Shown here one piece after another: positions 12,446 through 22,319 of a DNA stretch of 64,000 nucleotides. The position numbers were made by a program, and so were the translations under genes. This DNA comes from Paragonimus westermani (lineage: Eukaryota > Platyhelminthes > Trematoda > Plagiorchiida > Troglotrematidae): the NCBI GenBank assembly GCA_008508345.1, contig QNGE01002402.1:1-64000 (forward strand), written 5' to 3'. The number at the start of each line of letters is the position of its first letter. The stretch's first letter is position 1. The notes under the pieces are model-generated. The model made no database searches. It had not been told where the DNA came from and saw nothing but the letters and a program-made list of their open reading frames with translations.

Positions 12446-13507
12446 CGAGCAGCTACTTCAAAAACGGCCCCCGAAATCACCATGGTTTCCCAACACTCAT
12501 ATAACTGCGGGTTGAATGTGTATCGTGAACTGGTTCCCTCAAACCTGAGCCTTATTCGCTGACGACGCCAATACCCTCTGCTCCTTCGGACAGACATGTG
12601 GAGCTCATGTCTCTCCTGGCCGTGCCGCTCTCTGTTTTCAAATACACCTTGCGGACGTGATTTTTGGCACCCTTCACTACTCCACTTTCCACGGCTTTGG
12701 GACAAACGCCTACGTGTCGAGGGCCTCCACTCAGTAGAACAATGTCACCAACCTTCACATCTCGTCCAACCTTCGTCCACTTGTGGTACGCCTGGTTGGA
12801 GGGTGGGTACTCTCTGACCCACAGTCTCCAAAACCCACTAGCCAGTTGTTGAGCTTGCTTCCACCCTTTCGTTTGCCTTTCTTGCAGTGTGATATTGATG
12901 CACGGCATGCCCGGGTTTGATTTCAGGATCAACAGATCGTTCGGTCTTAGAATCCAGAGGCCGTCTGGGTCATCGTAGACTGGAACTAAAACGTTGTCAC
13001 TCATAATTCTGTCTACCTCAATTATGCAAGTGTAGGTAGCCTCGTCCGACGTTACTTGTTCCCTCGTGACGGCCTGCATGACCCGCTGAACTGTGCAAAT
13101 CATGCGATCCATGTTCCACCCCAGCAGATCGATACCACGAACCACCAGAGTCTGATGGATTTAGTCTTGGTCCAAGCCAGCTCTGATTCTGCGCCCACAG
13201 AGTCGGATCCGTTGTCACTGTACGTGACTTCCCGCACACCCAGACGTCCAGCGAACCTCATTAGAGCCATCAGAAAGAAGCCCGTTGACATCGAATTTGC
13301 TACTTTCAAATGTATAGCTCTCGTCCTTAAACACGTGATGAGACAGCCAAATCTCTTACAAACGCTCCTCCTTATTCGAACCGCAAGAGGTCCATAGTAT
13401 TCCACGCTACAGGCTGTGAATGAAGCACCACCGGGTGTTGTGCGATCAGTAGAAAGCGGGGCCATCACTTGTTGGCACGGCTTTGCTGCCAACCTTTTGC
13501 ACTTCAT
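12446..13507 (-). pseudogene. BEL/Pao integrase, broken in the catalytic core
   Basis: Reading leftward, 13507-13100 carries the integrase core (VEYYGPLAV, RAIHLKVANS, TYSDNGSD). The 13145-12552 frame carries the rest of the core and the C-terminal DNA-binding part (LRPNDLLILKS, then FWRLWVREYPP, then VKVGDIVLLSGG). The two frames differ in phase: at 13107-13108 only two bases stand where the catalytic Glu codon of the core belongs, so that residue is lost together with the frame. The first catalytic acid reads Glu (VEYYGP) where Asp is expected. In an intact element integrase inserts the cDNA. The region from 12446 to about 12551 is the 3' end of the interior. Confidence 0.9.
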
Positions 13508-14215
13508 TCATTTCGGCAGAAAGCGGAGCACACTAGCCGTGCCCTTGACAATCCAAAACCTCTCTCGGGTGGATGATAAGACGTGACTGGCTCTCATGTG
13601 ACCTTCGATCTCGCGATAGTGTCTGATAATTATATCTGCGACAGTCTGGTGGGGCGACAGTATCATTATTCTAATACCGCCAGACAGCCCAACTGAAACC
13701 CTTCCACTGAGACGTAGAAGATCGTTTATAGTGACAAGCTTTAGTCGGGCTAGCGTACCCGGTCGGCCTTTGGAGTGTTCCGTACAGCTTTTAGCACAGG
13801 CGCTTTGTTTTTCCAGTCAGACGATGGATTCGCAAACCAGGTCCAATTCAAACTTACGCAAAGGACCCAGCATAATAGAACACTGTCGACCGGCCTACAT
13901 GCAAGTGAAATAATTCTTGAAACTTATTGGCCACAATACCGCACGGGGTAGGGTATACCAGCGAAAGTAACGCGAAACAAGCTTCACTACCATTGCGCGC
14001 TACTACCACTGGCTACTAATAGCACCTTCTTTACTTCGAGTTCTTCGGCTTGAAACAGCTTGATCGGCTTGTTCAGTGGTCACTAATTCTCAAGTCCCCA
14101 CAGAAAGGCCGGACCAATTAGCCACGTGTAAATTTCTTGAGAACTAACATCACATGTTCCTCGCTAAGCTGTCTGCCAGGTTTAACTCAGACAGAATGTG
14201 TCCCCATCGAATGCC
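13508..14215 (-). pseudogene. BEL/Pao pol, linker and integrase N-terminal zinc region, decayed
   Basis: Between the RNase H part and the integrase core no frame exceeds about 60 codons. In position this should hold the end of RNase H and the H2C2 zinc-binding domain of integrase. Only fragments are readable, with stops in all minus frames. Confidence 0.5.
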
Positions 14216-14485
14216 CTAGGTGTAGTCACCAATTAATTGGGCACGGTTGGCTACGAATGTGACAATTCGACAAGAGGTGTTTCTCGAATACTCCAACACG
14301 ATGACGGAGTCCGTCCAAAGTGTGCTGTTATCAAAGGCTGGCTTGAGTTCACTTACTATAAATATCATAATTTTGGCAGCCAACACTGCGACTGTAAGTT
14401 CCAACCTTGGGATAGACAAGTGCTTCAAGGGTGCAACACGGGACTTGCCCATCAAGAAGCAACAAAAATTGCTGTCATCTCTCAA
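14216..14485 (-). pseudogene. BEL/Pao RNase H-like segment
   Basis: An 89-codon frame: GKSRVAPLKHLSIPRLELT, then AAKIMIFIVSELK, then LWTDSVIVLEYSRN and FVANRAQLI. The first Asp/Glu cluster (RLELT) and WTDS are the signature of the RNase H region of BEL/Pao pol, which removes the RNA strand during reverse transcription. It ends at a stop and continues in other phases. The RT core is directly upstream (rightward). Confidence 0.85.
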
Positions 14486-15867
14486 GACGTCCCGGAGATA
14501 GCCGACAGCCCTACAACCCTTCTCGGAAGCGTCAAAACTTGGCTGCGTCTTCCCATGGGGTCCGATACTATGTGGTACAGTAACGGAGTCTGTCTTCGCT
14601 ATACGTCGTGACCACTTTTCTCACATACCTTGACAATTTTCGTCTAAGGGTGTATCCCACCCGATATCCACACCACATCATCCCTGGAGTAACTTTCGAC
14701 CGCGGAGAACAAGCGGGGTGATTAACCCCAATAGTATGTACACCGACGCGATACAGGCTAACGAGCCTCTCCAAATGACTGGTTTCTTCGGTAAAGATAG
14801 GCGAAACTTGAAGCAGTCTTCCAATAAATTCCACTGGACCTCAAAGGCCTTCTGGTGACTGTGATCGCCTAGGTCCAGTGTTACTAGCACAAACGCTCTT
14901 TCGTTCGGCGGTTTATCTGACAGCGCCTATGCTATGTTGGACTTATACTTTTCTAGTTCATATCCACCCAGGAGAAGCAGTTCGCGCAAATCAGACGCAA
15001 CACACCTGGTATCTTCGAGCGCACCCACTGATGACAAGCAGTCGTCAGCGTGAAAATTCTCAAACACAATTTGGCTGGCCAGCTTGCTTAATCGATACCC
15101 CTTATCAAATGCAGTGTTCCTGAGTGCAAACGACGAGCAAACGGGCAAAGAAGTAGCCTCGAACGGATGGACCATAATCTTATACGCGTTCGGTTGGCCA
15201 GATGTTGGTTCATTACTCTACCAAAGGAAGCTTAATGCCCACTGGTCTCTTCCAGAGACGATAACCTGCAAAAACATTTCCTCTATGCCTGGGGACAAGG
15301 CTAGCAAACCATTCTGGAACCGTAAAAACACACCCACCAGGTTGTTCGTCAGGACTGGCCCCTACAGCAGCACTTTGTTTATTGAGGTACCTTTGTATTC
15401 CGCTGTGTAAGCAAATAGTGTCTGCACCTTCCCACGTTTATTCGAATTCAACACCGGGTGGTGAGGTAAGTACCACCGGCGAAGGGTCTTATCCTCGCTG
15501 GTGTCAAACTGGATATAAAAATTCTGGCTATGCGTGTCTTGATAATCTCGTTCTATTTACGTGCCAATTCAGTGTCGTTGGACAGTCTCCTAACTGATAA
15601 ATTCAGACGTTTCTGAACCAACCATCGGTTATCGGGAAGGCTTACACTGTCAAACTGCCACGGCAAGCCAATCTCATACCGACCGTTCTTGAACGCAACT
15701 GTGAACCCTAAAATAAGCTCAGCTCGCTGATCATCACATGAGCGAACTACCTCTTCGGAAAGTCCGCGCTTGACAAACTCTAGGTTGAACATACGTTGAA
15801 CCAATCGTGCTAGCTCAGCACTCCTTAAGCAATGAACTTCAGTCTCGCTGTTTGCTGAGAGGGACAT
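14486..15867 (-). pseudogene. BEL/Pao reverse transcriptase, several frame breaks
   Basis: Three minus frames together cover the RT. 15867-15553 holds the N-terminal part (GRYEIGLPWQFDSVSLPDNR). About 15500-15176 holds RRWYLPHHPVLNSNKRGKV and the second palm strand, with one TAG. 15175-14927 holds ATSLPVCSSFALRNTA and the catalytic box. 14890-14678 holds the thumb (IASVYILLGLITPLVLRGR). The catalytic box reads HADD at 15041-15052; its two Asp are kept but the aromatic first residue is replaced by His. Number and type of lesions indicate a non-autonomous copy. Confidence 0.9.
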
Positions 15868-16331
15868 GGGACCTCGCGAGGTTCAGCCCAAGATGGTTTT
15901 ACAGCGTATGGCAGACGCCTGCTTCCTGCCCGCCGATCTATTACTAAATTTGCTTTCGGCACGTCGCAGCCTATTAGCAGCCCGAATTTACCTTCTCCCA
16001 ACGAGGTGATGGGCAGACCAGCCAGGTGGGGCCACCGCTGAACGTCATCCTCGGATATGTTTTCTACCCGTTCAACCGGAAGACCCTTGATAGTAAAGGG
16101 CTTGTCGACCCCGATCCTACTAACATCGTCTATAGATTCAACTTCCAAACTCAGCTCTTGGCATTTGACAGTGGCGGTCTTATTCAATGTACGGATGCTA
16201 AGCGTTAGTGTACATGTTAGCAGCCCTAGTCGCTTGGCTAAAGACTCATCTACGAGTGTGGTATCGGACCCGTTATCTAGAAGGCCATACATTTTGACCG
16301 TCCCGAATGCTCCAATTAATCTGACAAGCAC
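15825..16331 (-). pseudogene. BEL/Pao retropepsin-like protease
   Basis: A 168-codon frame. The active-site loop reads LLDNGSDTTLV near residues 16-26, with Asn between the catalytic Asp and Gly where Ser or Thr is usual. A second conserved block, LPITSLGEGKFGLLIGCDVP, lies near residues 105-125 and is characteristic of BEL/Pao. The protease would cut the gag-pol polyprotein. The frame overlaps the start of the RT frame (15867) by 43 bases in another phase, so a frame change separates protease and RT. Upstream sequence to about 16340 is the gag/pro boundary. Confidence 0.85.
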
Positions 16332-16339
16332 GAAACCTA

Positions 16340-17325
16340 GACGAACACCTCTCTCACCCTCCGCAGATGGACTCTTCCACTTTGACCTTAGTTCCAGAAG
16401 GCGTCGGGTCCGCGTGCATCAGTGTATGGTGTTGCCCTCTACATAGAGGCCGTGAACACTGAACACGGACCCTGCAATACCTGGCTGTGTGGTTTGGCAG
16501 TGGTCAAACGGAACATAGTTTACACTCTCTTAGAACTTCGCGTTTCCCCTCTAATGAAATGTTTCCAAATCGCCAGAATATCGGCAAATCATATTCGTCA
16601 CCACATGCTACGCCCTGGTGTGGCTTATTTACCACCCAGACGACGGTTGACACACGCGGCATCCGTTGAGAGTCCTCGCGGAAGCGCGCGGTTCCAGTTT
16701 CACTGATGTGGCTCTGGAATGAACGGGCGATGAGTTGACCACATACGTTACTAGCAATCGAGATTCCCCTCTCTATAAACTCGAGTAAGTCGTTAAAAGG
16801 AGGCTCCCGGCCAGTTCTTATGGCAGAATCAGCCACTTCCGCTCACTTCTCTCGCAATGGGTGAGAAAGTCTATCCACGATACACAGAAGGTTGGTTGGA
16901 CAACTTAACTCAAACAGATGGTTCAGTTGGGACAGTGTCAACTGACAACCTTTCATCTGAGTGGCTAAACCTCGAAGACCCTCAGTGTTTCCCATGGCGA
17001 GCCTCGGACCGTTAAACACGTTCTTGGCGGTGGCCTGAATAATTGCATGTGACCTTCCAAGTCGCCGCCTCAATATTCCGGTCGCCTCGGTAAATCCTAC
17101 TTTGCTGGGCAGCAATACGCAATTTTCGACAGCTGCCTTAGCTCGACCCTTACAACAATATATAGGGTAGAACAGTCTCTGTCCTACGTCACGCAATCTG
17201 TTATCCACGTAAATTTCAGACTTTTGCATGAAGATATAGAATTTCAAGGGCGACCCTTCAAAATGTTCTAGCTCGATTTTTGGAAGACCCACACTGACAA
17301 CTGAATTGCTCATATACTGGTCCAT
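16340..17325 (-). pseudogene. BEL/Pao gag
   Basis: The frame 17325-16843 (160 codons) starts with Met and contains LPKIELEHFEGSPLKFYIFM, then RLRDVGQRLFYPIYCCKGRAKAAVENC, and a RRRLGRSHAIIQA segment. This is the capsid-like domain found in gag of BEL/Pao elements. The gag C-terminal half runs leftward in other frames (16836-16504 and on) with Cys/His residues that would be zinc knuckles but are out of phase. Gag would form the intracellular particle. Stops and at least one frameshift prevent a full product. Confidence 0.8.
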
Positions 17326-18053
17326 GGTCTATATGATGAGTCAGATGGGAGGACGTCTGCACCCATCCTCCCGGTTGACTCCTCAGTCTAACCTAAAACA
17401 GACCTTCTTTTCATCATCGTGCAAAGTTCCAGCTATGCCCTCATAAACCTTAGCTCTTCTTCCTTTAGGCGCACTTCTTCCTAAATACGGCTGTCATCCT
17501 TCATCAAATTTCGCTCAAGTGAACAACGAGTTATAGCTGAGACAAGGTTAGAAAGTTTAGACACACACTCCGTGTTCTACGGTGGGGCTGCTACCGCCCC
17601 CACAGCTATCCCTAGGCATGGTCCGTGCTTAGCTCTGGAGGCTCGAACCTGCCACGCTCATATGATACAGCAGACAACTCAACAATCCCAGACACGTCCC
17701 TGTAATGATCCTGGGAATCCTTCGAAAAAGGCACAGACGAAGAATGCACTGAAGCAGGAACATCGGAAACATTTAAATAAGTTTTGATATCGCCAACAAT
17801 ATGGGTCATATGAGGATCACCACTCAATTATTGGACATAGGGAACAAGACTGTTTCCCACAGAGAGGGACGCAGCAGGCAATCCCAGTGACAAGGTTGTC
17901 CTCGGGGTAGCCTCGACCGATTGGTAGCCCAGAGAGCGTCTTTGCACGTCACGTCTGTCGAATTCGACTAGCTCGGCAATTGTAGAAGGACCGATAGCTT
18001 CCACCCAGTTGGCAGATAGATTTGGTCTCCACCGCCCACAACATATCGAGCAC
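17326..18053 (-). other. BEL/Pao 5' untranslated leader
   Basis: About 730 bp between the gag start and the 5' LTR on the minus strand. Only short frames are seen. The primer-binding site should abut the LTR at 18053, but the first bases inward do not give an obvious match to a tRNA 3' end, so I do not mark it. Confidence 0.55.
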
Positions 18054-18698
18054 TGTTGACACCGGATGTACGGTGGTTGTTCGAGCAACGCCTAGTCTTC
18101 TCGCAACGTCTATCGATTTGCTGGATCCACAATAGTCGCGTCTGTAGGTAAAGAGCGTCTATAATTTCTGAGCCCGTCGGGCAACTGATTCGGATCCAAA
18201 AACGAAGACGGTCGTATTGGCGAGTTTCTTAGTATTAAGGTGCTAATGTTCAGAAGCAATATGGTAAACCGAACAGTGGAAGACAACAACAAACGCCGAT
18301 ATTGAATCCGCCAAATATACAAGTTACGAGACTAACGGTTTGCGTAAATATAATCAAATGCAACAGTCACGTAATGGCAAAGCGGTCAAGCGAAAATGAA
18401 ACCAGGGTACATATAAACAAAGGTCCGACAAGGGAAAGTAAGGGAGAGAAACTACGCGGAAACACGTTCCTGCAAGCAAACGGTAGCAAGATTTAATGGT
18501 ACATCAAGATCAACACCTACGGGAGAAACGGTTTGTCACGCGCGTAACTTGAGTGGTAGTTTCAGATTGTAAGAAAGGATCGTAATCGGCATAAAGAATT
18601 CCAACGTAAGGAGACGAATCAATGAGAAGGGAATAAATATGGCAGAAAACGTGGCCACCAACGTTTTATTAACACATAACAATTATCAAGCACTGACG
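18054..18698 (-). repeat. 5' LTR of the BEL/Pao element
   Basis: Same sequence as 11801-12445, offset by 6253 bases, with no mismatch found from 18054 to 18697. The last base differs (g here, a in the other copy). Just outside, at 18699-18722, the sequence resembles the interior that abuts the other LTR (see findings). Confidence 0.93.
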
Positions 18699-21600
18699 CA
18701 AACAGCCATCTCAACAACAGCCTTCTGCTGGACCATCACCCCATTTAAATTTCCCGCATCGTTTCTAGAACACACACGACTTTTCCAACTTTGAATTCAA
18801 TAGGGCGTCACCCGAGATGAGGACATCACCAGAGAGTAAGTTCGAAAGTGGACCGCTACAAATTTTCACACGCGACTTGGGATGAGGAACGTTCGGCGTC
18901 AATAGATAAACACATAGTCACAGCTAAAATATTTTACCTACGGATTACTTCACTAGGCCAAACATCCAAACAAATGAAGGAGACAGAGACGTTGCGTGGT
19001 AGCTGCCGTTCAGCCTTTATGGTAATCAACTTCAGAAATCGATGGTTATGTTTCAAACAAGTGTAGTGATTAAGTTAACAGAACGGTATGCACAAAAATA
19101 TACGTAACTGAATAACAGAATATAACTCTAAACAGTAGGCACTCCAAGTGCGAGATGAGACGTTGAAAGCGTATAAAGATATCTGAATGACTCTCAGACA
19201 CACTTTCACATACGACTACCACCTAAATTGACCCTATACAATCTCAAGCGATTCTGAGAGCTGTGGATGCGGGCCACATCAATACTGGGAAATATTTTTT
19301 GAAAGGATCATTGCAGGAGAAGTCTCAAGCATGTGACATGTGAATACCGGATGTCCACCTAACCTTTGGAATGTTCAAAAACAGTAGAAAAGGAATGCAA
19401 AGCAGAAGGCGTTGTAAGATAAGCAGGTTTCTTCTGCAAGCGAATATCGGCCGTGACCACATCTTCACTGCCATCCTACGTCTACAGCAGCTATCACTAA
19501 GTAGGCCGTTTAACCGGTTCTTGGAGTACACATCCGCATCACCGGTGTCATCATACCTGTGCGCAGGCTTTAATTCTGCGTAGGCAAATCCTCACCCTAT
19601 GCTGATGGGGCCTTCCCAAGAGCACAACTGGCACAAGTTGTTCTCAGAAGCCGTCGAAACAAAAACTGCCCTTGCTGCCTAGCAAGCTCGTGAGAAGGAC
19701 TTCGTTTTCCATTCGCTCAGTCGTAGTCCCATCACGTGGCAATCCCATTACGAACATCCTACAAGAATGAGTGGCAAGGACTTACATCCTTGGAGGAAAT
19801 TATGTTACATTGCTGGGTTATCGCTGTTTAGTCTTGGATACAGTGGAAATGTATGTTTTCGGCATAGAACTAAATGTTTTTCATCATCAATTGTCGCCTT
19901 ATTGGGGGATTGCATGTGAGGTTAATCTCATAAGAAGTTTTATTAAAACTGCTGCGTCTAACAGGTGTGATATCTTGTAAACGCGCTCTCTACCAGTAAA
20001 CGCAGTGAAGTTTTATTTCTTCTACATTTAGTTTTGTCTTGTTTAACCAACTGTTAGTTCAAAAGAGTCTCGACGACGATATGCCAACTACTGAATGCAA
20101 ACAGCAAACTTTAGGGTCAAAACAAGCCATCACGAATGATAAACTTACAACGGACATTCACAGCTTTCAACGTTTGACTTTACTGGAACAGTCTAACAGA
20201 ATAATGCTCAAGCAATCTGTCGTTATCAAAAACTGTGCGACATTAAAAGTGAAGATTTAACACGTTAAACCCGTGTTTTGTTATCTGACCGCGGAAAATG
20301 TCGTTCACACAAACTACAGGCAGATAATGAACATGGCAACCTCACTGTATTCCATAACGAAGATTCTTAAGTAAATTTTCCGGCTGAGAAGTTTGAAAGA
20401 TTTTTGCAGTCAAGATTTCTTCCAACTCATGCCTTCTTCACCTTCGGGGATGTAACTAGATTAAATCACCAAGGGCTCGTGTGCCATGGACACCCTACCA
20501 TCGGCAAACTTCAGGGGTTGGGACGTCAAAACTAATACTTTGTACGTGAGGCCCACAGGTATAAGTGGTAGAAACGAGCAAGATGATAATTTCGTTGTAC
20601 ATTAGATGAGTCCCAAGTACACCCATGATAATTCTCAGATCATGACTTCTGGAGTGAAGCCCATCACTCTTTTAAGTACGACTTCCATCGTCTCCAGAGA
20701 TCTCCAATACCAATGTAGACTAAACGGCCCCATGTAAAGTATATCTTCTTGCGAAAAACGTTTGCCCAATCAAGGCATAACGTTGAAATCGCCTTGTAGA
20801 TATTTTCTTGGAAACTAAACATCCATATTCAATTATGTTTAACAGTTGCAACGAGATTTTCAGAGTGCTTTTCACGACAAGAAAGATGCCACCCTGCATA
20901 AATTCAACTAATAGGTTTGGCAGCGTGAAATTTGTCTGTAGCCGGATAATACTCATAAAGTTGTGCACTCGTGATTACCTCATGTAGTTTGCATCTGCGA
21001 AGCTGAGTACTAGTGCTGTCTAAAGCTCCTTAGCTGCCATCATATCTGCCAAACGTAACTATGTTGGTGTTATTGGCTGCCATAGCTTTGGTCACTAAAG
21101 AATGGATTGGTTCTACGTCGACAACGTACTGTCAACTTCAGGTAAATTTGCTTCAGCCAGTGTGACGGTCACTGACCAAGTTCATCGGGCTGAGGTTCCT
21201 CAACTTATGTCGTAGCTGTCTGACCTCGATCATATCAGTATACTGTCCACTAGTTGTAGGTTTTTGTTATGGCGATACTTTCGTAAGAAGTCATTCGACA
21301 TAAAGCAACTAAGGAATGATCGCGTTCGCCAAAGCTTGGCGTGTGCTTCACCAGAGTCAAATCGGTGAGTTATGCCACTTATTTACATTGAAGGATAGCA
21401 GCTGACCGCTGGTTTTTATCCTCACTTCGCCTGCAAACTTGTGTCCACGGTGACAAGTTCCACATCGTTTTAGCTCCTTTGAATCGGCTTATTATTTAAT
21501 GTACCGACTAAACGTATGTTTTCACCGTTCCATTCTGCCCGCCCTTCTTGCTTCTAGGTGCCTGAAACTCGACCAGCGTTAATACGATTCGTGCATCCTT

Positions 21601-21884
21601 GTGAACGAAACAGTAATGCTCGCGCAGATGGTGTCAAGCAGGGACCCACGTCAAGAACGTGATGTTACAGCGTATGCAAGCAATTTAAAGCGACCCCACT
21701 GGGAGTGTGCCGTCACCTCGACTCACTAGAGGCACACTGGTGTGGATTTTAGTGCGGCGTCCAGAGCGTTACATGCGGAAGCGGATGTTGGCTAAAATCC
21801 CCAGATTACTCATCAAAACAAATGGCAAGATCGAGTGAGGTCAGACACGTCATAGGCACACACGAAGACGACTTTCTGATACGA
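18699..21884. other. Stretch with no supported gene
   Basis: The first about 25 bases next to the LTR resemble BEL/Pao interior sequence. The rest has only frames under 90 codons on both strands, without motifs. No repeat, RNA gene or element end was recognised. Confidence 0.5.
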
Positions 21885-22319
21885 TTATGTCACCATTATG
21901 ACGTAACTGGAACCATGGTGTTTCGACCATGGCAACTTCAATGCCTGAACAAAGCGCTTTTGTGCGCACAAAGGTGGATTACTCAATCGAATTCCGATCG
22001 CTTCAGCCGTGGCCAAAATTCGGCATCTGACAGCTTTTGAGTGAATGCCTTTGACTCGGTAAATCAGACGAAAAGAGGAGGCCAGGTTGACAGTATGATT
22101 GGTATCAACGAGGTGTGCTACAATTGCGCTAATAATCGTTTTGGTGACTTCGCTATTGACCCAGGCTGGACGATGTTCACAGATACGTTCGGATAAAGCG
22201 GATGTTGTTTGGAATCTCTTAAATTTGCCCCATGTTCCACGCCGTGTCTTCGACCGGTTTTCGACAATATTTTCGAACGTTTCTGTTCGGCAGCCCAAAT
22301 TCAGCAGACTCCACAACAC
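21885..22319 (-). pseudogene. Penelope-like element C-terminal (GIY-YIG region) fragment
   Basis: A 144-codon frame. ALSERICEHRPAW is followed by ISAIVAHLVDTNHTVNL and ILATAEAIGIRLSNPPLC, and then AQKRFVQALKLPW close to the end. This order matches the part of Penelope-like proteins from just after the YIG motif to the C-terminus. In these elements the GIY-YIG nuclease nicks target DNA. The nuclease's N-terminal strand and the RT are not readable to the right (22320-24500), so this is a 5'-truncated copy. The first about 45 residues of the frame are probably out of phase. Confidence 0.7.

Larger units (their letters stand above)
11801..18698 (-). mobile_element. BEL/Pao LTR retrotransposon, complete structure, coding region damaged
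   Basis: Two direct repeats of about 645 bp (11801-12445 and 18054-18698) bound a 5.6-kb interior whose minus strand reads gag, protease, reverse transcriptase, RNase H, integrase in that order. Protease upstream of RT, RT upstream of integrase, and the particular RT N-terminal and integrase C-terminal segments identify BEL/Pao. The right repeat is therefore the 5' LTR. The repeats look identical by eye, which would mean a recent insertion or gene conversion, yet gag-pol has several frameshifts and stops. No clean target-site duplication is seen: the five bases outside are acaac on the left and caaac on the right. Confidence 0.93.
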
